Source of the DNA: Candidatus Sumerlaeota bacterium
GTDB lineage: Bacteria > Sumerlaeota > Sumerlaeia > JADFCT01
Assembly (NCBI GenBank): GCA_017161665.1
Contig: JADFCT010000125.1
Span: forward strand, 1-9,581
Reading direction: 5' to 3'
DNA: 9,581 nt
The notes beneath the pieces are model-generated. The model was not told where the DNA came from and did no database searches. It saw only the letters and a list, made by a program, of their open reading frames with translations. Shown piece by piece: positions 1 to 6,686 of the stretch (position 1 is the stretch's first letter; each line of letters starts with the position of its first letter). The translations under genes and the position numbers were made by a program.

Positions 1-228
1 GAAGCGACCATTACCGCCTACAAAAAACTCATGCCCCAGGTCACCCAGGACGAACTGCGGTCCCTGCCCGTTCCTCCCATTTCGGATGCGGAATATGAGG
101 AAGTGGAACGATTGACGCGGGAACTGAGCGCGACGGGCGACAACGAGCGGGAACGGGACCGACTCCTGCGGCAATTGCGGGGATTCTCCTTTGCCGCCCT
201 GGAAGAACCGTCCGAAAAAGTTCGTTGA
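1..228 (+). CDS. C-terminal fragment of an unidentified protein, possibly a DNA methyltransferase tail
   Basis: The gene enters from the left edge in frame 1 and stops at TGA 226-228, leaving 75 residues of the C-terminus. The visible part is hydrophilic and ends in a charged helical stretch rich in Glu and Arg. The segment reading LMPQVTQDELRSLPVPPISD, followed by a predicted helix, resembles the end of Eco57I/TaqI-like adenine-specific DNA methyltransferases and type IIG restriction enzymes, where a 'fP.i...dL..lPiP' motif precedes a C-terminal helix. That is only a resemblance recalled from the family: no catalytic motif is in view, so the function is not established. The next gene, ftsY, starts 64 bp downstream on the same strand without an obvious terminator between them, so cotranscription is possible. 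Confidence 0.5.
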   Translation, partial: EATITAYKKLMPQVTQDELRSLPVPPISDAEYEEVERLTRELSATGDNERERDRLLRQLRGFSFAALEEPSEKVR

Positions 229-278
229 AACCGGACGGCGGCCGGGCGCAGACTCCTCGCTTACCGCGCATTTTATTG

Positions 279-285
279 AGAAGGA
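279..285 (+). promoter_or_regulatory. Ribosome binding site of ftsY
   Basis: AGAAGGA lies 7 bases before ATG 293. It decides the ftsY start against the longer in-frame possibility at 191, which would overlap the preceding gene. Confidence 0.7.
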
Positions 286-292
286 TACATCC

Positions 293-1279
293 ATGTTTTT
301 CCGGAGCAAGGCCAAGGCGGAAGCCGCTGATGAACCCCAGGAGGAGCAGGGCTTTTTCAAGCGTATCGTCTCCGGTCTGGTCAAAACACGCAAGAGCCTC
401 GTCAAACGGGTTCGCAAGGCCATTCGCCTCAAAGCCAAAATCGATGACGAACTGTTGGAAGAAATCGAGGAAATTCTGATTCAGTCCGACGTGGGCATGG
501 AAACAACCCTGAAGATCATCGAGGATTTACGGCTGGAGTCCAGTTCCGCCGACGCGCCGGAGTTGATTCTCACTCGCCTGAAGCAATCCATTGAAGGCAT
601 TCTGCTGAAAAACGAGCGCCTTTTTGAAGTCCCGGCGGACACAAAGCCTTTTGTGGTGATCATGGTGGGCGTCAACGGGTCCGGCAAAACCACCACCATC
701 GGCAAGATCGCCCAGAAGTTGGTGGCTGAGGGCAAGAAGGTCATGCTGGTGGCCGGCGACACGTTCCGCGCCGCCGCCATCGAGCAGTTGTGCATCTGGG
801 GCGAACGCACGGGCGCCCAGGTCGTCAAAAGTGAAATGAACGCCGACGCGGCAGCCGTCTGTTATCGCGCCCTGGAAGAGGCGCAGACCAACGGCACGGA
901 TGTGGTCCTCATCGACACGGCCGGCCGGCTCCACACCAAGCGACATCTCATGGATGAACTGGAAAAGATCGTCCGGGTCATCAAAAAGACCATGCCCGAC
1001 GCGCCCCATGAAACCATTCTGGTCCTCGACGCCACCACCGGACAAAACGCCCTGAACCAGGCCAAGATTTTCGGCGAAAAGAGCGGCGTCACGGGAATGA
1101 TCATGACGAAACTCGACGGCACGGCCAAGGGCGGCGTGTTGATTGGATTGCGTGATCGATTCGCAACCCCCGTCCTGATGATCGGCGTCGGGGAAGGGGC
1201 CGACGACTTGCGTCCCTTCAATCCCCATGAATTCATCGAGGCCCTCTTCTCGGAAGAAGAGGACGTCGAAGAGGCGTAG
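293..1279 (+). CDS. ftsY: FtsY, signal recognition particle receptor GTPase
   Basis: FtsY docks the SRP-ribosome-nascent chain complex at the inner membrane, and its GTPase forms a composite active site with Ffh to hand the chain to SecYEG. The 328-residue protein has a short basic N-terminal amphipathic segment with the classic FFKRIVSGLVKTRKSL sequence (about 21-36), the four-helix N domain, then the GTPase G domain. Visible motifs are the P-loop GVNGSGKT (from residue 126), DTFRAAAIEQL (156), DTAGRL (208), the base-specificity motif TKLDG (272), and GVGEGADDLRPF (298), which is diagnostic of FtsY. The acidic A domain of E. coli FtsY is nearly absent, as in many other phyla, but the C-terminus ends in an acidic tail. 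An in-frame ATG at 191 lies inside the upstream gene; the ATG at 293 has an AGAAGGA site 7 bases before it and gives the normal N-terminus, so I chose it. The gene converges with the propeller gene, 24 bp apart. Confidence 0.97.
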   Translation: MFFRSKAKAEAADEPQEEQGFFKRIVSGLVKTRKSLVKRVRKAIRLKAKIDDELLEEIEEILIQSDVGMETTLKIIEDLRLESSSADAPELILTRLKQSIEGILLKNERLFEVPADTKPFVVIMVGVNGSGKTTTIGKIAQKLVAEGKKVMLVAGDTFRAAAIEQLCIWGERTGAQVVKSEMNADAAAVCYRALEEAQTNGTDVVLIDTAGRLHTKRHLMDELEKIVRVIKKTMPDAPHETILVLDATTGQNALNQAKIFGEKSGVTGMIMTKLDGTAKGGVLIGLRDRFATPVLMIGVGEGADDLRPFNPHEFIEALFSEEEDVEEA

Positions 1280-1295
1280 ATTGATCGCATCAATC
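1279..1295. other. Small inverted repeat between convergent ftsY and propeller genes
   Basis: GATTGAT and ATCAATC pair as a perfect 7 bp stem around a 3-base loop (CGC), beginning at the last base of the ftsY stop codon. It sits in the 24 bp between two convergent genes, where a shared terminator would be expected. The stem is short, AT-rich and has no T-tract on either strand, so a terminator role is weakly supported. Confidence 0.3.
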
Positions 1296-1303
1296 GCTGA
1301 CCA

Positions 1304-2452
1304 TCAGGGGGATTGACTCGCGCCAAAACAGTAAACAACGCCGGCCGTATCGCCCACCACCAGCCGGCCGGCGGCCACGGCGGGCGAGGCCACAAAGTCG
1401 GCGCCGCCCACATACACCCACTCGCGCTGGCCCGTTTTCATATTGAGGCCATAGAGGCGGCCATCCTTCGATCCCACATAGACCCGTGAACCGACCACGA
1501 CGGGGGAAGCGTCAATTTCATTCTTTGTCTCGAAGCTCCAGAGTTTCGTCCCTTTGGCGCGATCCAGCCCGTACACGAAATTGTCCTGACCGGCGGCGAC
1601 CACTGTTTCTGTTGTCACAGCGCAGGAAGCGTGAAAGGGATCGGGATACTCCTCCGTGGGGGAAAACTCCCAGATTTTCTCCCCCTTGCCCGCCGTAAAG
1701 GCCATCACCTTTCCGCCATAATGTCCCACATAGATCTTGTCATCAAAAGCCGCCGCCGAGGCGGCCGAGTATCCCCCCATTTCCGCCTGCCAGACTTGCT
1801 TGCCCGTTTCCACATCCACCGCTCGCAGGATCTCATCGCAGCCGGCAATATAAACGCGGCCCTTATAATAGGTGGGCGAACAGAAAACAGGCCCTTCCGT
1901 TTCAAAGGCCCAGATTTTCTGACCGGTCTTTTTGTCCAGGCAATGCAGCATCATCCCGCGGGTGCCGAACAGGATCTTATCGCCCACGATGGCGGGGGAC
2001 GACTCGGACTGTTCTTCTGAGTCATACGTCCAGAGGGTTTGTCCGTTCATTCGGTTCATGCACGTCATCACACCGTATCGGTCGACGATATACAGCCGCT
2101 CTTCATCCACGCAGGGGGCGGCCAGGACCACACTGGCCACCGAAGTGGTCCAGACTTCGGCGCCAGTTTCCAGATTCAAGGCATAAACCCGGTCCTTCGT
2201 GGTTCCCACATACACCATGCCATCGGCCACGGCCACGGGGGCTTCCACATCGCCCTCCACCTGAACACGCCAGAGGCGTTTGATGTTTTCCGGCATGGGC
2301 GAGCGGGCCACACCCGTCCGCGCAGTGTCACCGCGATGATAAAGCCAGTCCCGCCCGAGCGTCTGGGGATTGGGCGCCTCGGCGCTCCGGGAACCGGCGC
2401 CACCGAAAACAATAAAAGCAATCATAGCCATCAGGTATCGAATGGTTCGCAT
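1304..2452 (-). CDS. Exported PQQ-like (BamB-type) eight-bladed beta-propeller protein
   Basis: This 382-residue protein starts with a Sec signal peptide (basic MRTIR, hydrophobic 6-18, probable cleavage after SAEA, residue 26), so the mature protein should be periplasmic or outside the cell. The rest is a run of propeller repeats of the form 'VxGdrVYVGtxdGrlYaLdxxTGxxxW'. The docking Trp residues fall at 61, 101, 141, 181, 221, 261, 305 and 345, giving eight blades; the N-terminal strand before W61 and the C-terminal strand probably close the ring. No PQQ-dehydrogenase catalytic signature such as the vicinal Cys pair is visible, and there is no lipobox as in BamB, so a scaffold or ligand-binding role is more likely than an enzyme. 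ATG 2450-2452 is preceded by AGGAGA 9 bases upstream. It is divergent from a second propeller gene. Family call is firm; substrate and role are unknown. Confidence 0.9.
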   Translation of the reverse strand: MRTIRYLMAMIAFIVFGGAGSRSAEAPNPQTLGRDWLYHRGDTARTGVARSPMPENIKRLWRVQVEGDVEAPVAVADGMVYVGTTKDRVYALNLETGAEVWTTSVASVVLAAPCVDEERLYIVDRYGVMTCMNRMNGQTLWTYDSEEQSESSPAIVGDKILFGTRGMMLHCLDKKTGQKIWAFETEGPVFCSPTYYKGRVYIAGCDEILRAVDVETGKQVWQAEMGGYSAASAAAFDDKIYVGHYGGKVMAFTAGKGEKIWEFSPTEEYPDPFHASCAVTTETVVAAGQDNFVYGLDRAKGTKLWSFETKNEIDASPVVVGSRVYVGSKDGRLYGLNMKTGQREWVYVGGADFVASPAVAAGRLVVGDTAGVVYCFGASQSP

Positions 2453-2474
2453 TTTATTAAATCTCCTGTTCTCC

Positions 2475-2504
2475 TTGACTTGAACGCCGTCAGTCTCCTA
2501 AATA
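2475..2504 (+). promoter_or_regulatory. Possible sigma-70-type promoter for the plus-strand propeller gene
   Basis: In the 86 bp divergent intergenic region, TTGACT (2475-2480) is a 5/6 match to a -35 box. It is followed after 18 bases by TAAATA (2499-2504), a poor -10 (3/6). A start near 2511 would leave a leader of about 28 bases to ATG 2539. I saw no equally good candidate on the opposite strand. Sigma specificity in this organism is unknown, so this is tentative. Confidence 0.3.
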
Positions 2505-2538
2505 TCGCCATCACGTTCAACGTAGAAAGGATCAAAGA

Positions 2539-3777
2539 ATGCGTTCAATTAATTTCGGATTCACCGTGTTGGCCCTTATCGGGCTCCTGGGAGCGATCAT
2601 GCCGGCGGGAGCTGACGACTGGCCCTGTTTCCTGGGGCCGAATCGCGACAGTATCAGTCGGGAAACAGGTCTGCTGAAAGAATGGCCGGCCAATGGCCCC
2701 AAGGAACTCTGGACCAAGCAATTGGGCCTGGGGTATTCGAGCATCTCCGTAGTGGGCGACCGCCTTTATACGATGTATCAGGACGACAACGGGCAATACG
2801 TCACCTGCCGCAACGTCGCCGACGGCGCCCTGGTCTGGGAAACCAAAACCGGCCCCGCCTATACCGCGCAGCGCAACTGGCCAGGCCCGCGGGATACACC
2901 GACCATTGACGGCGATGTCCTCTACGCCTTCGACGCCAACGGCGAACTGGTCTGTCTATCCGTGAAGGACGGCTCAAAGGTCTGGGGCTTCAACGTGCTC
3001 GACAAATTCAAGGGCAAAAATCTGACGTGGGGTTGCGCCATGTCCCCCCTCGTCGTCGGCGATGTTCTTTATGTGGACGCCGGCGAGGCCGACGGCGCCT
3101 CCGTCGTGGCCCTGAACAAGAAAAACGGCGAAACCATCTGGAAAGCCCATGATTATCTGGGCGGATATGCCTCTCCCGAAATCGGCGAAATCGATGGCAA
3201 AACACAGGTCGTCTTCTTCACCGGCGAAGGCCCCATCGGCGTGTCGCCCACAGACGGCAAACAGTACTGGCACTTCCCGTGGAAAACGAGTTACGACATC
3301 CACGCCACCAAGCCGATCATCTTCGACAACAATCGGGTCTTTATCTCATCCGGTTACGGCGTGGGCAGCGCCATGCTGAAGATCGAAAATGACAAGGCCC
3401 AGCCGATCTGGAAGAACGACAACCTGGAAAGCAAACACGGCGCCCTGCTGTACTATAAAGGCTACCTGTACGGCAACGCCAACAAGCGCCGGGAGTTCCG
3501 CTGCGTTGATCCGGCAAATGGTGATCTGAAATGGGGCGAGAAGGGCTTCGGGACCGAAGGCACTTACATGATCGCCGACGACCTGTGCTATGCCCTGGGT
3601 GACAAAGGCAATCTGGCTCTGGCCGAAATCTCGCCGGAAGGCTTCAAAAAGATCTCCGAATTCCAGCCCTTGGAAGACCGGAAATCGCAGGTGTGGGCCC
3701 AGCCGGTCGTTTCCAATGGGAAACTCTTCCTGCGCGACAACACCCAACTCCGCTGCTATGATGTGAAGGCGAACTGA
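2539..3777 (+). CDS. Exported PQQ-like beta-propeller repeat protein
   Basis: The 412-residue product has a signal peptide (hydrophobic 6-22, probable cleavage after PAGA, residue 25). The mature part begins with DDWPCFLGPNRDSIS (26-40), the WPxFxGPNRDxxS-type opening common in exported propeller proteins of Planctomycetota and related bacteria. Blade-end Trp motifs are visible at about 58, 100, 149, 201, 244, 291 and 332, with a degenerate last blade near 371 (ISEFQ), consistent with a seven- or eight-bladed propeller. Blade spacing is uneven (42-52 residues), unlike the regular neighbour on the other strand, so the two are distant relatives rather than a recent duplication. No PQQ-binding vicinal Cys pair is seen, so dehydrogenase activity is not supported. 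The ATG has AAAGGAT about 6 bases upstream. A strong hairpin terminator follows at 3812. The role is unknown; many such proteins are annotated only by fold. Confidence 0.9.
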   Translation: MRSINFGFTVLALIGLLGAIMPAGADDWPCFLGPNRDSISRETGLLKEWPANGPKELWTKQLGLGYSSISVVGDRLYTMYQDDNGQYVTCRNVADGALVWETKTGPAYTAQRNWPGPRDTPTIDGDVLYAFDANGELVCLSVKDGSKVWGFNVLDKFKGKNLTWGCAMSPLVVGDVLYVDAGEADGASVVALNKKNGETIWKAHDYLGGYASPEIGEIDGKTQVVFFTGEGPIGVSPTDGKQYWHFPWKTSYDIHATKPIIFDNNRVFISSGYGVGSAMLKIENDKAQPIWKNDNLESKHGALLYYKGYLYGNANKRREFRCVDPANGDLKWGEKGFGTEGTYMIADDLCYALGDKGNLALAEISPEGFKKISEFQPLEDRKSQVWAQPVVSNGKLFLRDNTQLRCYDVKAN

Positions 3778-3811
3778 TCCGAGACGCGGTTCGGTTGATT
3801 TACTTTTCCTT

Positions 3812-3846
3812 CCCGCCCGCGGCTTGTCCGCGGGCGGGTTCTTGTT
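3812..3846 (+). terminator. Rho-independent terminator after the propeller gene
   Basis: CCCGCCCGCGG (3812-3822) and CCGCGGGCGGG (3828-3838) form a perfect 11 bp GC-only stem around a 5-base loop (CTTGT). It is followed by TTCTTGTT, a T-rich but interrupted tail. It begins 34 bp after the stop codon and separates the propeller gene from the following lipoprotein gene. Confidence 0.8.
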
Positions 3847-3873
3847 AGAGGCCACACACAAGGAGACACGATC

Positions 3874-4716
3874 ATGACCATCCGATTTCTGCTCAAATCC
3901 ATTCTTCGATCCGCCGCGTGGCCACTCGCCGCCCTGCTGGCCATGGGGTGCGCGGCGCCATCCGCCCCAACCCTGCGGCTGATGACCTACAATATCCATC
4001 ATGGCGAGGGAACGGACGGACGAATGGACCTTCCCCGTCTGGCCGCCGTGATCCGTTCGGTCGATCCCGACGCCGTGGCGCTTCAAGAGGTCGATTGCCG
4101 AACGGGGCGATCGGGGGGCGTCGATCAGGCCACCGAGCTGGCCCGCCTGACCGGGATGAGAGCCTACTTTTCGGCGGCCATGGACTACGACGGCGGCCAA
4201 TACGGCGATGCCGTCTTGACGCGCCTTCCCCTTGCCGGCGATCCAGTCCGCCTCGCCTTGCCGTGTTCCCCCGGTCACGAACCCCGGACCGTAATGGCCG
4301 TTCCTTTGCAGGTGTCGGATAAGAAAGCCAACGCCATCTGGTTTCTGTCAACGCATCTGGACCACACACGCGATGAAACCGACCGATTGGCGCAGGCAGC
4401 CGAGATTGTGAAAGCCTTTGGGCCAAACAGTGATTACGCCAGCGACGTTGTCTTTCTCGCCGGCGACCTCAATGCCCAACCCGACAGCCAAACCATGCGG
4501 CGAATCGGGCAGGCGTGGACGGGCGTGGGTGACAATCCGCCCACTTTTCCCGCCGACGAACCGACCATCGCCATCGACTATATCCTCGTCCGTTCGGGAA
4601 AAGAATCCGACACCCGGGGCCTTTGGAGCCTGAAAGAGCAACGCGTTCTCGACGAAGCCATCGCCTCCGATCATCGCCCGTTATTGTGTGTTTTTGAGAA
4701 ATCACCCACCAACTAA
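3874..4716 (+). CDS. Endonuclease/exonuclease/phosphatase (EEP) family predicted lipoprotein
   Basis: This 280-residue protein belongs to the metal-dependent EEP superfamily (DNase I, exonuclease III, inositol phosphatase and sphingomyelinase relatives), which cleaves phosphodiesters or phosphomonoesters. Ordered motifs are MTYNIHHG (37-44, Asn40), LQEVD (70-74, metal-binding Glu72), STHLDH (159-164), AGDLNAQPDS (196-205, Asp198 and Asn200), IDYILV (234-239) and SDHRPL (265-270, catalytic His267). The core looks complete and of usual length. The N-terminus has basic residues, a hydrophobic stretch and LLAMGC ending at Cys26, fitting a broad lipobox, with Ala after the Cys. An envelope location is therefore likely, which argues against a DNA-repair role and for an extracytoplasmic phosphoesterase; the substrate cannot be told. 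ATG 3874 has AAGGAG (3860-3865) 8 bases upstream. It is preceded by a terminator and followed by a repeat-rich gap, so it is probably monocistronic. Confidence 0.9.
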   Translation: MTIRFLLKSILRSAAWPLAALLAMGCAAPSAPTLRLMTYNIHHGEGTDGRMDLPRLAAVIRSVDPDAVALQEVDCRTGRSGGVDQATELARLTGMRAYFSAAMDYDGGQYGDAVLTRLPLAGDPVRLALPCSPGHEPRTVMAVPLQVSDKKANAIWFLSTHLDHTRDETDRLAQAAEIVKAFGPNSDYASDVVFLAGDLNAQPDSQTMRRIGQAWTGVGDNPPTFPADEPTIAIDYILVRSGKESDTRGLWSLKEQRVLDEAIASDHRPLLCVFEKSPTN

Positions 4717-4729
4717 GCCGGGAGCGACC

Positions 4730-4781
4730 GGTCAGGGCCGAATATTCTCGATTTCCGTCCGCGCTTTCACCGGCCCTGACC
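4730..4781. repeat. 11 bp inverted repeat downstream of the EEP gene
   Basis: GGTCAGGGCCG (4730-4740) is the exact reverse complement of CGGCCCTGACC (4771-4781), separated by 30 bases. It starts 13 bp after the EEP stop codon and could act as a terminator stem, but the large loop and the lack of a following T-run argue for a repeat element or Rho-dependent stabiliser instead. Confidence 0.55.
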
Positions 4782-4830
4782 TCTCGGAGGAACGGGGACA
4801 GACACCAAACGTCCGATTATCCTTCGTTTC

Positions 4831-4865
4831 GCCATGATTTTCGGGCTTTCCTCGAAAATCATGGC
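4831..4865. repeat. Perfect 13 bp hairpin upstream of gspE
   Basis: GCCATGATTTTCG (4831-4843) pairs perfectly with CGAAAATCATGGC (4853-4865). The stem can grow by one G-T and one G-C pair, giving 15 bp around a 5-base loop (CTTTC). No T-tract follows, so it is not a standard terminator. It lies 63 bp before the chosen gspE start. It could be an operator, a leader hairpin or part of a repetitive extragenic element. Confidence 0.7.
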
Positions 4866-4908
4866 ATGGCTCGATATTTGCTTCATTATGGGGATGCGGA
4901 CTATCGCC

Positions 4909-4918
4909 AGGAGAAGGA
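4909..4918 (+). promoter_or_regulatory. Ribosome binding site deciding the gspE start
   Basis: AGGAGAAGGA ends 10 bases before ATG 4929. It is by far the best purine-rich site near the gene and supports translation starting at 4929 rather than at ATG 4866. Confidence 0.7.
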
Positions 4919-4928
4919 TGGCTTTTTT

Positions 4929-6653
4929 ATGACGGGCAGTCACGATCAACGACTCGGTCAATTGCTGGTCAATCGGGGGTTTCTGGCCCCTGAAGACCTC
5001 GAATCAGCGGTGCGTGAGGCCCATTCGTCGGGCGAACACCTGCCCCAGGTGCTCACACGGCTGTCGCTGGTCGATGAAGACGAGCTCCAAACCACGATTT
5101 CCCAGATGTTGGGGCTTCCTTTCGCCAAACCCAGCGAAATGCATATCCCCAAGGAAGTTCTGGCCTCCACGCCAGCCAAACTGGTCACACGCTATCAGAT
5201 CATCCCGCTGGAAGCAGGCAATGGCGTTCTGAAAATCGCCATGGCCGATCCCATGGATATGCATACGCTGGAAGATTTGCGCCTGGCCCTGAAAGTGGAA
5301 ATCGAGCCGGTCGTCAGCACCGCCACCGAAATCTATGAGGCCATTAAGAAGTACTACGGGGTCGGGGCCGAGACCATGGAGAAAATGGTCGATTCGCGCG
5401 AGGAGGATGGCGGCGAGGGCGTCTCCATCGAATCAACGATCGACGACGTGGGCGATGAGTCCATGGTGGAAGACGCCTCCATTGTCCGGTTCGTGAACCA
5501 GATCATTTCGGAATCCATCACCGAACGCGCCACAGACATTCATATCGAGCCCTTGGAAGAAAGCCTCCGCATCCGCTACCGCATCGACGGTGTCCTGTCC
5601 GAGGTCGCCGTGCCGCCGTCCATCAAGCAGTTCCAGTCGGCCATCATTTCCCGTATCAAAATCATGGCGGACATGAACATCGCCGAGCGCCGCCTGCCGC
5701 AGGACGGCAAGATCAAGGTTCGCAAGGCGGATCATGATTTCGACCTTCGCGTCTCGACCATCCCGACCCCTTATGGCGAGTCCATCGCCATTCGTATCCT
5801 CAGCCGGGATGAGGAACTCGTCAACCTGAACAATCTGGGTTTTGACGCCGAAAACCTGGAGTTGCTCCGAAGTCTGATTATTCGTCCCCACGGGATCATG
5901 CTCGTCTCGGGACCCACCGGTAGCGGTAAGTCCACCACCCTGTACGCGGCTCTTAAAGAAATCAACAAAGTCGATGTCAAGATCTTCACAGTTGAAGACC
6001 CGATCGAATACCGGATGCAAGGCATCACACAGGTTCAGGTCCACGCCAGTATCGGCCTGACCTTCGCCAACATTCTCCGAACGCTGTTACGACAGGACCC
6101 GGATATCATCATGGTCGGTGAGATTCGCGACGAGGAAACCGCCCAGATCTCCATCCGCGCCGCTTTGACGGGCCACCTGGTCTTCTCCACCATCCACACG
6201 AACGATGCGTGCGGCTCTGTCACGCGACTGCTGGACATGAACATTGAACCCTTTCTTGTGTCGTCGTCCCTCAACGGCATTGTGGCCCAGCGCCTGGTCC
6301 GCAGCCTGTGCACATGCCATCAGGCCTTTCATCCCTCCCCGCAACTTCTGGCTCAGGTCAATGTCACACGCGATGATCCGTCCACGCTGAATCTTCAACG
6401 CGCCGTAGGCTGCGACCGCTGCCGTTTCACCGGCTACCGCGGTCGGACGGCCATCTATGAACTGGTGGGCATGAATGAAGACCTGCGCCGCATGGTCGTG
6501 GCGCGTGAATCGGCCGGCGTGCTCAAGAAATACGCTGTTTCCCAGGGGATGCGCCCCCTGCGCCGGTTGGGATGGGACAAGGTCAAGGAAGGCGTCACCA
6601 CCATTGACGAGGTCCTCCGCGTGACCATGGAAGACGAAATGGGCGTCGATTAA
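4929..6653 (+). CDS. gspE: Type II secretion / type IV pilus assembly ATPase GspE (PilB-like)
   Basis: This 574-residue AAA-like ATPase works at the cytoplasmic face of the inner membrane and drives pseudopilus assembly. The N-terminal MshEN/T2SSE-N domain runs from about 7 (QRLGQLLVNRGFL) to 150, then an acidic linker, then the catalytic domains. Visible motifs: Walker A GPTGSGKSTT from 328, the Asp box FTVEDPIEYR near 360, Walker B DPDIIMVGEIRDEE from 390, and the His box GHLVFSTIHTND from 415. A metal-binding cysteine module follows: Cys461, Cys463, Cys495, Cys498, ending FTGYRGRTAIYEL. The first pair is CxC where the family normally has CxxC. Start 4929 gives a typical N-terminus and has AGGAGAAGGA upstream; ATG 4866 would add 21 unlike residues. 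gspF follows after 33 bp. GspE and PilB are hard to separate by sequence; the gspF-H-I-J neighbours favour a type II secretion system. Confidence 0.95.
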   Translation: MTGSHDQRLGQLLVNRGFLAPEDLESAVREAHSSGEHLPQVLTRLSLVDEDELQTTISQMLGLPFAKPSEMHIPKEVLASTPAKLVTRYQIIPLEAGNGVLKIAMADPMDMHTLEDLRLALKVEIEPVVSTATEIYEAIKKYYGVGAETMEKMVDSREEDGGEGVSIESTIDDVGDESMVEDASIVRFVNQIISESITERATDIHIEPLEESLRIRYRIDGVLSEVAVPPSIKQFQSAIISRIKIMADMNIAERRLPQDGKIKVRKADHDFDLRVSTIPTPYGESIAIRILSRDEELVNLNNLGFDAENLELLRSLIIRPHGIMLVSGPTGSGKSTTLYAALKEINKVDVKIFTVEDPIEYRMQGITQVQVHASIGLTFANILRTLLRQDPDIIMVGEIRDEETAQISIRAALTGHLVFSTIHTNDACGSVTRLLDMNIEPFLVSSSLNGIVAQRLVRSLCTCHQAFHPSPQLLAQVNVTRDDPSTLNLQRAVGCDRCRFTGYRGRTAIYELVGMNEDLRRMVVARESAGVLKKYAVSQGMRPLRRLGWDKVKEGVTTIDEVLRVTMEDEMGVD

Positions 6654-6686
6654 TCGACCCCAACTGAAACGATCAGGAAACCGCTC

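Larger units (their letters stand above)
4717..4928. other. Non-coding, inverted-repeat-rich stretch upstream of gspE
   Basis: This 212 bp gap holds, in order: an 11 bp inverted repeat (4730-4781), the string GGAACGGGGACAGACACC (4787-4804), a long hairpin (4831-4865), and the gspE ribosome binding site (4909-4918). I see no convincing gene in it. An in-frame ATG at 4866 would extend gspE by 21 residues but has no ribosome binding site and directly abuts the hairpin. I saw no clear promoter, though one must probably lie here or further upstream. Confidence 0.6.

Noticed and set aside
191..292. Longer ftsY starting at ATG 191
   Set aside because: It would overlap the end of the upstream gene and adds unrelated residues; ATG 293 has a good ribosome binding site.
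527..1228. 233-codon open frame on the minus strand opposite ftsY
   Set aside because: It lies wholly inside the well-supported ftsY, its protein is low in recognisable motifs and is rich in Gly, Asp and His as expected for the antisense of a GC-rich gene.
1304..3777. PQQ-dependent dehydrogenase activity for the two propeller proteins
   Set aside because: The blade repeats are shared with dehydrogenases, but the vicinal Cys pair and the cofactor-binding signature are not seen in either protein.
3346..4278. 310-codon open frame on the minus strand
   Set aside because: It overlaps two solid plus-strand genes and runs through the terminator between them; the composition is that of an antisense shadow.
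4866..4928. Longer gspE starting at ATG 4866
   Set aside because: No ribosome binding site precedes it, it begins right at the end of a hairpin, and the added 21 residues do not resemble the usual GspE N-terminus, while ATG 4929 has a strong site.
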